The position numbers were made by a program, and so were the translations under genes. DNA of 64,000 nt from UBA1952 sp965246905 (GTDB taxonomy: Bacteria > Bacteroidota > Bacteroidia > Chitinophagales > Chitinophagaceae). Where the stretch lies: positions 124,001 to 188,000 of the forward strand of contig CBDFFZ010000015.1 in the NCBI GenBank assembly GCA_965246905.1, in the 5' to 3' direction. Below, piece by piece: positions 17,698-27,234 of the stretch (the first letter of the stretch is position 1; the number at the start of each line of letters is the position of its first letter). Under the pieces are notes generated by a model. That model ran no database searches. It had not been told where the DNA came from and saw only the letters and a list, made by a program, of their open reading frames with translations.

Positions 17698-18963
17698 ATG
17701 ATTGACGTATTGATTGGCCTGCAATGGGGCGATGAAGGTAAGGGCAAGATCGTAGATTTTCTTGCAGCGAAGTATGATGTGATTGCCCGCTTCCAGGGCG
17801 GGCCCAATGCCGGCCATACGCTGTATGTGAATGGGCAGAAGGTAGTGCTGCATACCATTCCATCCGGTGTTTTTCATCCGCATTGCCTTAACCTTATCGG
17901 CAACGGCGTGGTTATAGATCCGGTAACGTTGCAAAAAGAAATTGAAACGATTAAAGCGATCCAGCCCGATCTGCTGGACCGCCTGTACGTATCCCACCGC
18001 GCCCACCTCATCCTGCCCACACACCGTGCGCTTGATGCCGCCTCCGAAGCGGCTAAAGGCAAAGAAAAAATTGGCTCTACACTGAAAGGAATAGGCCCTG
18101 CCTATATGGATAAGACCGGCCGCAACGGGCTGCGTGTAGGCGATGTACTCAGCAAAAATTTTGAAGAGCGTTACAATACTCTGAAGCAAAAGCACCTCCA
18201 GATGTTGGGCCAGTATGACTATAAAGCAGACCTGCAGGCATGGGAGGAGGATTTTATGAAGGCCGTAGAGCAACTGCGCAGTCTTAAAATCGTGAATGCG
18301 GAATACTGGTTGGACACCAAGCTGAAAGACGGCAAAAGAATTCTTGCAGAAGGCGCGCAGGGAAGTATGCTGGATATTGATTTCGGCACCTATCCATTCG
18401 TCACTTCTTCTAATACGATTGCTGCCGGAGTGTGCAGCGGGCTCGGCGTTGCGCCCTCTTCTATCGGCGATGTCTATGGCATCAGCAAAGCTTATTGCAC
18501 ACGCGTTGGCGGCGGGCCGTTCCCAACAGAGCTGGAAGATGAAACAGGCGAGGAGCTGCGCAAAGCTGGCTCAGAATTCGGCGCTACTACCGGCAGGCCA
18601 CGCCGCTGCGGATGGATAGATCTCGTAGCACTCCGCTACGCAGTAATGCTGAGCGGCGTTACCAGGCTCATTCTTACCAAGGCGGATGTGCTCGATTCCT
18701 TCAACCCGATTAAAGCTGCCACAGCATATCTGGTAGATGGTGAGGAAACTAAGGAAATGCCTTACGATCTTTGCGGTGTAACTGTGGAGCCTTTATACGA
18801 AGCATTCGCCGGCTGGGAAGCGCCTGTGGGCGAATGCACTGATGCGAAGGATCTGCCACAGGCATTTAAGGATTATTGCCGTTTTACAGAGCAGTATCTG
18901 GGCACTAAAATTGCCTGGGTATCCAACGGTACGGGCCGCGATCAATTGCTTGAAATGGCTTAG
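17698..18963 (+). CDS. purA: Adenylosuccinate synthetase
   Basis: Catalyses the first committed step from IMP to AMP, joining aspartate to IMP with GTP. The 421-residue protein begins with the P-loop-like GLQWGDEGKGKIVD motif (residues 6-19) and has the conserved GIGPAYMDKTGRNGLR, the QGSMLDIDFGTYPFVTSSN and the TTGRPRRCGWID segments. Length is typical. Cytosolic. It starts at the ATG at 17698, 78 bases after the MlaE-type gene on the same strand. Confidence 0.98.
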   Translation: MIDVLIGLQWGDEGKGKIVDFLAAKYDVIARFQGGPNAGHTLYVNGQKVVLHTIPSGVFHPHCLNLIGNGVVIDPVTLQKEIETIKAIQPDLLDRLYVSHRAHLILPTHRALDAASEAAKGKEKIGSTLKGIGPAYMDKTGRNGLRVGDVLSKNFEERYNTLKQKHLQMLGQYDYKADLQAWEEDFMKAVEQLRSLKIVNAEYWLDTKLKDGKRILAEGAQGSMLDIDFGTYPFVTSSNTIAAGVCSGLGVAPSSIGDVYGISKAYCTRVGGGPFPTELEDETGEELRKAGSEFGATTGRPRRCGWIDLVALRYAVMLSGVTRLILTKADVLDSFNPIKAATAYLVDGEETKEMPYDLCGVTVEPLYEAFAGWEAPVGECTDAKDLPQAFKDYCRFTEQYLGTKIAWVSNGTGRDQLLEMA

Positions 18964-18992
18964 GGCAAAATTTAGGTTTTTTTCAGCAAAAA

Positions 18993-19000
18993 TAAATTTG
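18993..19000 (+). promoter_or_regulatory. Possible -7 promoter box
   Basis: TAAATTTG fits TAnnTTTG, with TTTAGG about 17 bases upstream as a weak -33 element. It would serve the disordered-protein gene that starts at 19113, leaving a leader of about 105 bases. Confidence 0.4.
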
Positions 19001-19112
19001 GCTAATTGCCCAAACATTTAAAATTTTACGCCACAGCCGGTCATCGCGGGATAGCGGCAAAAATTCAACACCAACCATACCAAACAACACCAACCAGAGA
19101 AAAACCATTGTG

Positions 19113-19559
19113 ATGAAAACGAACACCGATAAGAAGGCCGTAAGCAAGAAGAGCTCCCCAACTGCAGCTGCAAAAAAGACTGCAACAAAAAGTAAGGCCG
19201 GTAAGGCAGCAGAAGATGATGAGGATATGGATGAAGAGTTGATGGACGAGGACAAGCCCGTCAAAAAAACGGCAGTAAAAAAATCCGCCGCAAAAAGCAA
19301 ATCCAGCAGTGACGACGATGAAGATGATGACGACGATATTGAAGATGAAGATGTAGCAGAGGACGATTTCAACAAGAGCGATGATGATGATTTTGATAAG
19401 GACTTTGAAGAATTTGACCTGCCGAAATCGAAAACCAAAGCAGTAACAGGTACAAAGAAAAGCAAAGGTGGGAGTGATGATGTGGATGAGGAATTCAAGG
19501 ATCTCGGCTTCTTCGCGGAAGGCAGCGGGGGCTTTGATGATGATGATGACGATTTTTAA
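19113..19559 (+). CDS. Disordered Lys-rich and Asp/Glu-rich protein
   Basis: I do not recognise a family. The 148-residue protein is of low complexity throughout: basic Lys/Ala/Ser blocks (KKATK, KKTAVKKSAAKSK) alternate with very acidic ones (DDDEDDDDDIEDED and others), and it ends in GGFDDDDDDF. It has no signal peptide or membrane segment and should be intrinsically disordered and cytosolic. Basic tails of this kind occur in bacterial histone-like proteins, and acidic ones in chaperones of DNA-binding proteins, but neither role is shown here. GTG at 19110 is adjacent; I prefer the ATG at 19113. pabB begins 12 bases after its stop, so the two are probably cotranscribed. Confidence 0.75.
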   Translation: MKTNTDKKAVSKKSSPTAAAKKTATKSKAGKAAEDDEDMDEELMDEDKPVKKTAVKKSAAKSKSSSDDDEDDDDDIEDEDVAEDDFNKSDDDDFDKDFEEFDLPKSKTKAVTGTKKSKGGSDDVDEEFKDLGFFAEGSGGFDDDDDDF

Positions 19560-19570
19560 AGTATGGCACC

Positions 19571-20866
19571 GTGCAGCGTAACAGAGCCATCTTTCCTTTC
19601 GAAAAAAAAGACCTGAAAATAATTAAGGATAAAATGCTGAGCCGGGCTTCCCGGTTCGGCATTTTCCTTTTTCTGGACAGTAATGAATACACCGCGCAGG
19701 GCGGACAATATGAATGCCTTGCAGCAATGGGCGCAGCGGCTGTTTTTTCTCCACAGGAAGTGCAATTGTTCGGAAGCCTTAATCAATTCCACGTTACTCA
19801 TGCCGATTGGCTTTTTGGCCACATTGCCTATGATGCAAAGAATGCGCTTGAGCCAAAACTAGCATCCGCCCATACAGTGCGACACTCTTTCCCGGACCTA
19901 CAATTTTTCGTGCCGGAAACGGTAATAGGCATTGAGATCGGCCATGACCGCCTTTTCATTGAAACTATAGAGGAAGATCCCGAAGCAATATTCAAAGCTT
20001 TAGTTGATGCACCTGTATTACCGCAGCGCCCACTTCCGCAGCTAACTTTTAGCCACCGTATCTCACACAAAGAATACCTTATTAAAATTGCCGCTCTGCG
20101 GGAGCATATCCGGAATGGCGATTGCTACGAGATCAATTTTTGTAATGAAGGTTTCTGTAGCAATGTAGATCTGGATCCGATTGCCGCTTTTGCCTCGCTC
20201 AATACGGCTTCACCCGCGCCGTTTGCAGCCTGCTATGCGCTCAATGGCCAGTACCTGATGTGCGCGAGCCCTGAGCGATACCTGCGTAAAACAGGTAACC
20301 ATCTTGTAAGCCAGCCTATCAAAGGCACCGCACGCCGAAGCACAGATCTAATTGAAGACGAAGCCCTAAAAGCGGCCTTATATAATAGCGAAAAAGAACG
20401 CGCAGAAAATGTAATGATCGTGGACCTGATGCGGAATGATCTTGCCCGAAGCTGCGCTGTGGGCAGTATTAAAGTGGATGAGCTGTTTGGCATCTACACC
20501 TTCCCGCAGGTACACCAGATGATCTCTACGATAAGCGGAACATTGAGGAACGACCAGACTTTTGCCGATCCCATTAGCAAAAGCTTCCCGATGGGTAGTA
20601 TGACGGGCGCCCCCAAGGTGAAAGTGATGGAGCTGATAGAGCGGTACGAGGCCTCAAGGCGCGGGCTGTTTGCAGGCAGCGTAGGCTATATTTCTCCAAA
20701 TGGGGATTTTGATTTCAACGTAGTCATCAGGAGCCTTTTTTATAATGAGGCCACAAAATACCTTTCCTACCAAACCGGCGGTGCCATCACCTGGGATAGC
20801 GATGCCCAAAGCGAATGGAAAGAGCTCAGACTAAAAGCGGCAGCAATGGAAAAGCTGTTTGCATAA
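19571..20866 (+). CDS. pabB: Aminodeoxychorismate synthase component I
   Basis: Converts chorismate and ammonia to 4-amino-4-deoxychorismate, the first step to p-aminobenzoate and folate. The 431-residue chorismate-binding domain has the PIKGT motif (249-253); the Lys is typical of PabB, whereas anthranilate synthase has Ala. Other conserved blocks are NGDCYEINFC, FAGSVGYISPNGDFDFN and YQTGGAITWDSD. The start is probably the GTG at 19571: the residues before the internal ATG at 19634 fit the N-terminus I remember for relatives, and 19634 would cut the first strand. No glutamine amidotransferase (PabA) or lyase (PabC) gene is adjacent. folC, later in the pathway, is at 55.2 kb. Confidence 0.93.
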   Translation: MQRNRAIFPFEKKDLKIIKDKMLSRASRFGIFLFLDSNEYTAQGGQYECLAAMGAAAVFSPQEVQLFGSLNQFHVTHADWLFGHIAYDAKNALEPKLASAHTVRHSFPDLQFFVPETVIGIEIGHDRLFIETIEEDPEAIFKALVDAPVLPQRPLPQLTFSHRISHKEYLIKIAALREHIRNGDCYEINFCNEGFCSNVDLDPIAAFASLNTASPAPFAACYALNGQYLMCASPERYLRKTGNHLVSQPIKGTARRSTDLIEDEALKAALYNSEKERAENVMIVDLMRNDLARSCAVGSIKVDELFGIYTFPQVHQMISTISGTLRNDQTFADPISKSFPMGSMTGAPKVKVMELIERYEASRRGLFAGSVGYISPNGDFDFNVVIRSLFYNEATKYLSYQTGGAITWDSDAQSEWKELRLKAAAMEKLFA

Positions 20867-20868
20867 GT

Positions 20869-20920
20869 GATTGTCTGAACTATGATTTCAATAGGATTCA
20901 ATTGATTTTCAGGATTCCGG
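20869..20920. repeat. AT-rich dispersed repeat, copy 2 of 2
   Basis: Reads TGTCTGAACTATGATTTC, AATAGGATTCAATTGATTTTC, AGGATTCCGG. The order and most words match 10032-10082. It begins right after the pabB stop codon. Confidence 0.6.
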
Positions 20921-20929
20921 CTTAGTTGA

Positions 20930-20991
20930 ACTCTGTCCAACTCATCCAACTTCATCTAACGCCATCAAACCTATCCAACCTCATCAAACCA
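20930..20991. repeat. Short degenerate direct repeats (CATC-CAAC type)
   Basis: About six runs of the words TCCAACTCATC, CAACTTCATC, TAACGCCATC, AAACCTATC, CAACCTCATC and AAACC follow each other at 9 to 11 base spacing, directly upstream of the aminotransferase start. They could be a slipped-strand microsatellite or a protein-binding array. Confidence 0.55.
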
Positions 20992-21001
20992 TTTCCAGCC
21001 T

Positions 21002-21009
21002 TATCTTTG
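21002..21009 (+). promoter_or_regulatory. Possible -7 promoter box, very close to the ATG
   Basis: TATCTTTG fits TAnnTTTG but ends only 6 bases before the ATG at 21016, so the transcript would be nearly leaderless. The box could be fortuitous. Confidence 0.4.
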
Positions 21010-21015
21010 TTCTCT

Positions 21016-22203
21016 ATGCCATCCATATCGCAGCGCGGCGCGCAGATGCCGCCTTCCCCCATCCGCAAGCTCGTACCCTTTGCCGAGGCAGCCAAGCAGC
21101 GGGGCATCAAAGTGTATCATCTAAACATCGGCCAGCCGGATATTGAAACGCCGCCAGCGATTTTGGACGCTGTAAAACATGCGGATTTCAAGGTGCTGGA
21201 GTACAGCCACAGCGCAGGCTTTGAAAGCTATCGCAGAAAGTTGGTTACCTATTATGGCCGCAATAATATCATGGTAAACCATAACCAGATCATCGTAACA
21301 ACCGGCGGCTCCGAGGCTATCTCTTTCGCGATACTCAGCTGCCTGGATCCCGGCGATGAATTGATCATCCCGGAGCCTTTCTACGCTAATTATAATGGCT
21401 TTGCGGTAAGCGCCGGCATTAAAGTAGTGCCTATCCCATCCGGCATCGAAGATGGCTTTTCGCTGCCGCCGATCGAAGCTTTTGAGCAGGCTGTAACGCC
21501 ACGCACAAAGGCAATTATGATCTGTAATCCCAATAACCCGACGGGCTACCTCTATAGCCGTCAAGAACTGGAAACACTGAAGCAGATATGTCTGAAGCAC
21601 AATCTCTTTTTATTCTCCGATGAAGCTTACCGCGAATTTTGCTATGATGGCCGCAAGCACATTTCCGCGCTCTCGCTCGAAGGATTAGAGCAGCATGCCA
21701 TCCTGCTCGATACTATATCCAAAAGATACAGTGCCTGCGGCGGTCGCATTGGCGCTTTCGTAACTAAGAACCAGCAAGTGCTCGATGCTGCTATGAAGCT
21801 TGCCCAGGCCCGCCTTAGCCCGCCAACGTTTGCGCAGATCTTAGGCGAAGCCGCAGTAGATCTCCCGGCCGATTATTTTGATGCCGTACATGCCGAATAT
21901 AACTCCCGCCGCGACCTCCTTGTAAAGCGGCTCAATGCTATGCCGGGCGTACTTTGCCCCAATCCCGGCGGTGCATTTTACGCGATGGCAAGACTACCTG
22001 TTGCTGATAGCGAGGTGTTTTGCCAGTGGCTGCTCGAAGAATTTTCTTACAAAGGAGCAACCGTAATGATGGCCCCTGCCTCCGGCTTCTATGCCACCAA
22101 AGGCAAAGGCAAAGACGAAGTAAGATTGGCTTATGTGCTTAACCTCGATGACATCAATGCAGCAATGGATTGCCTGGAAAACGCCTTATTAAATTATAAA
22201 TAA
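21016..22203 (+). CDS. PLP-dependent aminotransferase, class I/II
   Basis: A 395-residue cytosolic fold-type I aminotransferase resembling aspartate and methionine aminotransferases. It shows the N-terminal LNIGQPDIETP, the TTGGSEAI loop that binds the cofactor phosphate, NPNNPTG, the Asp and Tyr of FSDEAYREF, the Schiff-base Lys in TISKRYSACGGRIG, and the substrate-binding Arg in KDEVRLAY. The amino acid specificity cannot be told. The longer frame from 20926 consists of translated short repeats; I chose the ATG at 21016. It lies between pabB and ispF on the same strand. Confidence 0.93.
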   Translation: MPSISQRGAQMPPSPIRKLVPFAEAAKQRGIKVYHLNIGQPDIETPPAILDAVKHADFKVLEYSHSAGFESYRRKLVTYYGRNNIMVNHNQIIVTTGGSEAISFAILSCLDPGDELIIPEPFYANYNGFAVSAGIKVVPIPSGIEDGFSLPPIEAFEQAVTPRTKAIMICNPNNPTGYLYSRQELETLKQICLKHNLFLFSDEAYREFCYDGRKHISALSLEGLEQHAILLDTISKRYSACGGRIGAFVTKNQQVLDAAMKLAQARLSPPTFAQILGEAAVDLPADYFDAVHAEYNSRRDLLVKRLNAMPGVLCPNPGGAFYAMARLPVADSEVFCQWLLEEFSYKGATVMMAPASGFYATKGKGKDEVRLAYVLNLDDINAAMDCLENALLNYK

Positions 22204-22204
22204 G

Positions 22205-22290
22205 GTATTCCGCATTTCGGAATTCAGATTCCGGAATACTGCCAGAAACATTAACCACGATCCGGAATCCGAATTCCGGATTTCGAAATT
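22205..22290. repeat. Palindromic ATTCCGGAAT-type repeat cluster
   Basis: The words ATTTCGGAATTC, ATTCCGGAAT, TCCGGAATCCGAATTCCGGA and TTTCGAAAT follow each other and can fold in many ways. Similar words occur at 26106-26125, 26226-26260, 40859-40893 and 40998-41018, always between genes. Confidence 0.6.
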
Positions 22291-22296
22291 AAACAC

Positions 22297-22776
22297 ATGT
22301 CCTACAGAATCGGTCAGGGAATAGATTTTCACCAATTGGCAGAAGGCCGTGAGCTATGGCTTGGCGGCGTGCTGATACCGCATACCAAAGGCTGCGTGGC
22401 CCATAGTGATGGCGATGTACTGCTTCACGCTATCTGCGATGCGCTGCTCGGCGCGGTAAGCCTCGGTGATATAGGCCAGCACTTCCCGGATACAGACAGC
22501 ACCTTTAAAAACATAGATTCAAAAGTGCTCCTGCGCCGCTGCTATGCGCTCGTGCGCGAGAAGGGGTATTGGCTCGTAAATATTGATAGCACACTCCTTC
22601 TTCAGGCTCCGAAGATCCGGCCTTATGTTGAGGAAATGCAGCGTACCATTGCGCAAGTGCTGCATATCAGTGCGGATGATATTTCCATAAAGGCTACTAC
22701 TGCCGAGAAGCTGAGCTTTATTGGCCGGGAGGAAGGCGTGGTAGCCACTGCCAATGTTTTGCTACAGAAGTATTAA
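22297..22776 (+). CDS. ispF: 2-C-methyl-D-erythritol 2,4-cyclodiphosphate synthase
   Basis: Fifth enzyme of the MEP pathway to isoprenoids; it cyclises CDP-methylerythritol 2-phosphate with loss of CMP. The 159-residue protein has the family's metal-binding GQGIDFHQL (Asp and His), the HSDGDVLLHAICDALLGA block, IGQHFPDTD and the C-terminal KATTAEKLSFIGREEG. Length is normal for this trimeric cytosolic enzyme. It starts at the ATG at 22297, just after a palindromic repeat cluster. No other MEP gene is near. Confidence 0.97.
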   Translation: MSYRIGQGIDFHQLAEGRELWLGGVLIPHTKGCVAHSDGDVLLHAICDALLGAVSLGDIGQHFPDTDSTFKNIDSKVLLRRCYALVREKGYWLVNIDSTLLLQAPKIRPYVEEMQRTIAQVLHISADDISIKATTAEKLSFIGREEGVVATANVLLQKY

Positions 22777-22820
22777 GCCTGCAGTACACAGCTATTCTTC
22801 TTCACAAAAAATAAAACATA

Positions 22821-22848
22821 AAATGCCGGGCTTACAGGCCCGGCATTT
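22821..22848 (+). terminator. Bidirectional terminator between ispF and ytxH-like gene
   Basis: AAATGCCGGGC (22821-22831) pairs perfectly with GCCCGGCATTT (22838-22848) around TTACAG. It lies between two convergent genes, 45 bases after the ispF stop and 22 bases from the other gene's stop. Confidence 0.85.
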
Positions 22849-22869
22849 ACATGTATAAAAATTAAAAAT

Positions 22870-23169
22870 TTAGATTGGCTTAAACTGGTCTTTTGCTTTG
22901 CTCGAACCGCTTTCAGCGCTGTTGCCTGCTTCATCAAGGATCGTGCTGATGCGGCTGCGCACATCATCACTAAGGCCTGAAATCTCCCCCTGAAGCATGC
23001 CTTTCAGATCATCGATCTTCGTTTCGGCTTTGCCCATCATTTTGTACCATTTGTTCTTCCAGTCCTCTGCAGTTTCTGCAATGGATTCGCGCGTGTCTTC
23101 CCCTTTTTCAGGTGCCAGCAGCAGGCCTACCCCTACACCCAGCAGCAGTCCGGTCATGAATCTTGTCAT
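22870..23169 (-). CDS. YtxH-domain protein
   Basis: A 99-residue protein of the YtxH (gas vesicle GvpP-like) type: one N-terminal glycine-rich helix (GLLLGVGVGLLLAPEKGEDTR, about residues 7-27), then a charged, helical tail. Such proteins are small membrane-associated stress proteins of unclear function. Its neighbour downstream on the same strand, 57 bases on, is another tiny membrane protein gene. It could be part of a stress or envelope operon, but there is no direct evidence. Confidence 0.85.
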   Translation of the reverse strand: MTRFMTGLLLGVGVGLLLAPEKGEDTRESIAETAEDWKNKWYKMMGKAETKIDDLKGMLQGEISGLSDDVRSRISTILDEAGNSAESGSSKAKDQFKPI

Positions 23170-23226
23170 AGCTTTTTGATTTTATATTTAGATTGAGAAA
23201 AAAACATTTAAAAATAAGGAAAAGGA

Positions 23227-23400
23227 CTACCTACTGCCGCCGCCCAGCACTTTGGCCAGGATAAATATGATAATGGCAACAACAGCGATCACAACAATAA
23301 TACCCATATTGAAGCCGGCCTTGAATATGCCACCAGCTAAGCGGCAACTGCTGAGAGAGATAATCAGCGCCAGCAGGGAAAGGATGCTTACTTTTTTCAT
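23227..23400 (-). CDS. Small lipoprotein with one membrane segment
   Basis: A 57-residue protein. It has a signal with a lipobox (LSLSSC, Cys near residue 19) and a hydrophobic stretch at about residues 32-50 (MGIIVVIAVVAIIIFILAK), so both ends may touch membranes. I know small Bacteroidota proteins of this layout only as unnamed or misnamed entries. The start is the ATG at 23400; an upstream frame reaching 23520 has no signal. It lies upstream of the ytxH-like gene on the same strand. Confidence 0.7.
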   Translation of the reverse strand: MKKVSILSLLALIISLSSCRLAGGIFKAGFNMGIIVVIAVVAIIIFILAKVLGGGSR

Positions 23401-23556
23401 GATTGGTTTTGTTTTTGAATGTTGAGCTATTGCACGATCATCCGGTTCACAAAAAATCTTCAAAAAAATCCGTGCCACGCCACAGGCATTTTTTTGCGGA
23501 CTTGTTCGGCATTTCACCAATTTTTTTTAGCTTTATCCGCTTTCCGGAAAATTTAT

Positions 23557-24045
23557 ATGAAAAGAACGATTTTAAGCATTGCTGCCCTTACCCTATTATT
23601 CGCTGCCTGTAAAAAGGCCGATGAAACAACTTCCTACGAAGATATGCTGCGTGGCGGCCAGTGGAAGCGCATATCGCTGACTGCCACTTACCGCTTGCCA
23701 ACCGGCACCATCACTACCGATAACGTGTACCCCAATCTGGACAGCTGCAAGATGGATAATACGCTTGAGTTTAAGGTAAATTATGTAGGCACAGAGCACA
23801 AAAACGCCCGTAAGTGCGGTGCCGGCGACCCCGATGAAACAGCTTTCAACTGGGAAATTTTTAACTCAGGAAAGAACATCCGCCTCTACAATATACCGGA
23901 AACTTTCAATGGCGAAAGCTCCATCAATGGAGATGTCATCACCCTCAATTCCAATGAGCTCTCCATCCGTTACGTAGCTATCGACCGCGATCCCATCACA
24001 CAGGATGCGGATACTGTTACGTTTGCCGATGTCTTTAGAAAATAG
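23557..24045 (+). CDS. Lipocalin-like lipoprotein
   Basis: A 162-residue lipoprotein. The signal MKRTILSIAALTLLFAAC has its lipobox Cys at residue 18, so the protein should be lipidated and exported. The mature part starts with an acidic linker and then shows the WKRISLTATY opening and beta-strand rhythm of the small lipocalin-like domain frequent in Bacteroidota lipoproteins. The ligand is unknown. The ATG at 23557 directly opens the signal. It is a single gene with its own terminator 26 bases after the stop. Confidence 0.75.
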   Translation: MKRTILSIAALTLLFAACKKADETTSYEDMLRGGQWKRISLTATYRLPTGTITTDNVYPNLDSCKMDNTLEFKVNYVGTEHKNARKCGAGDPDETAFNWEIFNSGKNIRLYNIPETFNGESSINGDVITLNSNELSIRYVAIDRDPITQDADTVTFADVFRK

Positions 24046-24071
24046 CCGTTTTACAATCCTTTATAAGATAG

Positions 24072-24100
24072 AACCACCGGCTTACTTCCGGTGGTTTTTT
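24072..24100 (+). terminator. Rho-independent terminator after the lipoprotein gene
   Basis: AACCACCGG (24072-24080) pairs with CCGGTGGTT (24088-24096) around CTTACTT, followed by T residues to 24100. Confidence 0.85.
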
Positions 24101-24147
24101 CATTTTACTTTTACACTGTTTTTAAAGAAATTTTATTTCCTTTTTTT

Positions 24148-26106
<1,959 letters not shown>

Positions 26107-26225
26107 TCATTCCGAAGTGCGGAAGTAGGATTTCGGATTTTTGAAGATGAATTAAGATTCCGGGAGTATTGATTTATGAATTCATTGCTGGATTTTTTGC
26201 CCATATTGCCCGTACGATTTTAGGT

Positions 26226-26260
26226 TATTCCGGAATCCGAATTCCGAATTCCGGAATAAT
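26226..26260. repeat. Palindromic ATTCCGGAAT-type repeat before infC
   Basis: TTCCGGAATCCGAATTCC, GAATTCCGGAAT: overlapping palindromic words as at 22205-22290. A weaker set begins just after the thrS stop at 26106. Confidence 0.55.
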
Positions 26261-26269
26261 AAAAAAGAT

Positions 26270-26277
26270 TATTTTTG
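26270..26277 (+). promoter_or_regulatory. Likely -7 promoter box of infC
   Basis: TATTTTTG fits TAnnTTTG and lies 24 bases before the infC ATG. It suggests infC is transcribed on its own as well as from thrS. Confidence 0.5.
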
Positions 26278-26301
26278 CCCATAAATTTTTAACACCCATT
26301 A

Positions 26302-26862
26302 ATGCAGAAAAGACCAAAAGGAAGGCAGCCCTTCCGGCCAAGATTACCCCAGAACGAACACAAGCTGAATGAAGAGATCACCGCGCCGGAAGTGCGTCTG
26401 GTAGGCGATGATGACACAGAACCTGCTATTTACCCACTCTCTACCGCACTCCGCATGGCAGAGGAAAAAGGCGTGGATCTTGTAGAGATTTCGCCAAACG
26501 CCACCCCACCTGTTTGCCGGATCATCGACTACAAAAAGTTCCTGTACGAGAAAAAGAAAAAGGATAAGGAGCAGAAATCAAAATCGAAGCAGAGCGAAAT
26601 AAAGGAAATCCGGTTTACACCAAATACGGATGATCATGATTTCGACTTTAAATCCAAGCACGCCGAAAACTTCCTGAAGGAAGGAGATAAGGTAAAATGC
26701 TATGTACAGTTCCGCGGCCGGGCCATCATGTTCCAGGAGCGCGGTGAGCTGCTGCTGCTGAAGTTTGCCGAGCGCCTTGCCGAAGTAGGCGCGCTCGAAA
26801 GCATGCCGAAGATGGAAGGACGGCGGATGATTGCGATGTTCTCACCCAAGAAGAAGAAGTAA
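26302..26862 (+). CDS. infC: Translation initiation factor IF-3
   Basis: Binds the 30S subunit and prevents its early joining with 50S, favouring correct start codons. The 186-residue protein has the N-domain (NEEITAPEVRLVGDDD, then LSTALRMAEEKGVDLVEISPNATPPVCRIIDY), the Lys-rich linker helix and the C-domain (FRGRAIMFQERGELLLLKF). It starts at the ATG at 26302 and ends in a Lys-rich tail. The usual neighbours rpmI and rplT are absent: a hairpin follows 21 bases later, then repeats and an accessory region. rpmI and rplT are therefore expected elsewhere. Confidence 0.97.
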   Translation: MQKRPKGRQPFRPRLPQNEHKLNEEITAPEVRLVGDDDTEPAIYPLSTALRMAEEKGVDLVEISPNATPPVCRIIDYKKFLYEKKKKDKEQKSKSKQSEIKEIRFTPNTDDHDFDFKSKHAENFLKEGDKVKCYVQFRGRAIMFQERGELLLLKFAERLAEVGALESMPKMEGRRMIAMFSPKKKK

Positions 26863-26883
26863 CGACATTTACTATCAAGCTTA

Positions 26884-26912
26884 AAGGGACGCTGCACAAC
26901 GCAGCGTCCCTT
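26884..26912 (+). terminator. Hairpin terminator after infC
   Basis: AAGGGACGCTGC (26884-26895) pairs perfectly with GCAGCGTCCCTT (26901-26912) around ACAAC. The T run after it is weak. Confidence 0.7.
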
Positions 26913-27234
26913 ATGTTTATTTATGGAATCCTTTTAGTCCTATAATAATTTCTGTGCTCACAGTCCCTGTTTGGGAGCCCAGCCACAACCTGAGCATATT
27001 GTACACTGAGTGGTCTTATACAGGAAACCACGCTTTAGTACGTTGTATGGATGCTTATGAAATGCTTTTACCGGCCTGTAAGGTAGCAACAGGCTACTTC
27101 TATATTAAAATGAAGGCAGAGGCTTGGCTTAACTGTTATAGGCTACGCAGTGCGGGCAACTGATTTTCCTCGCGTCAGGGGACGCGGCGCCGGTTGAGCG
27201 AAGTCAGGGGACTTCGCTCAACCGGGTATAGCTA
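26913..27234. other. Intergenic stretch between infC and the Fic gene
   Basis: No convincing gene is present; a 69-codon plus-strand frame (26954-27163) lacks any recognised feature. The right end carries the second copy of the GC-rich repeat. rpmI and rplT would be expected here and no remnant of them is visible. Confidence 0.6.
27173..27234. repeat. GC-rich dispersed repeat, copy 2 of 2, with hairpin
   Basis: CGTCAGGGGACGCGGCGCCGG followed by a perfect 16-base inverted repeat: 27190-27205 pairs with 27210-27225 around AGGG. It matches 3125-3180 and ends directly at the Fic gene's stop codon, so it may end that transcript. Confidence 0.75.

Noticed and set aside
26954..27163. 69-codon plus-strand frame after infC as rpmI or rplT
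   Set aside because: Length alone is near rpmI, but none of the Lys/Arg-rich ribosomal protein L35 pattern is present and it has many aromatic and Cys residues.
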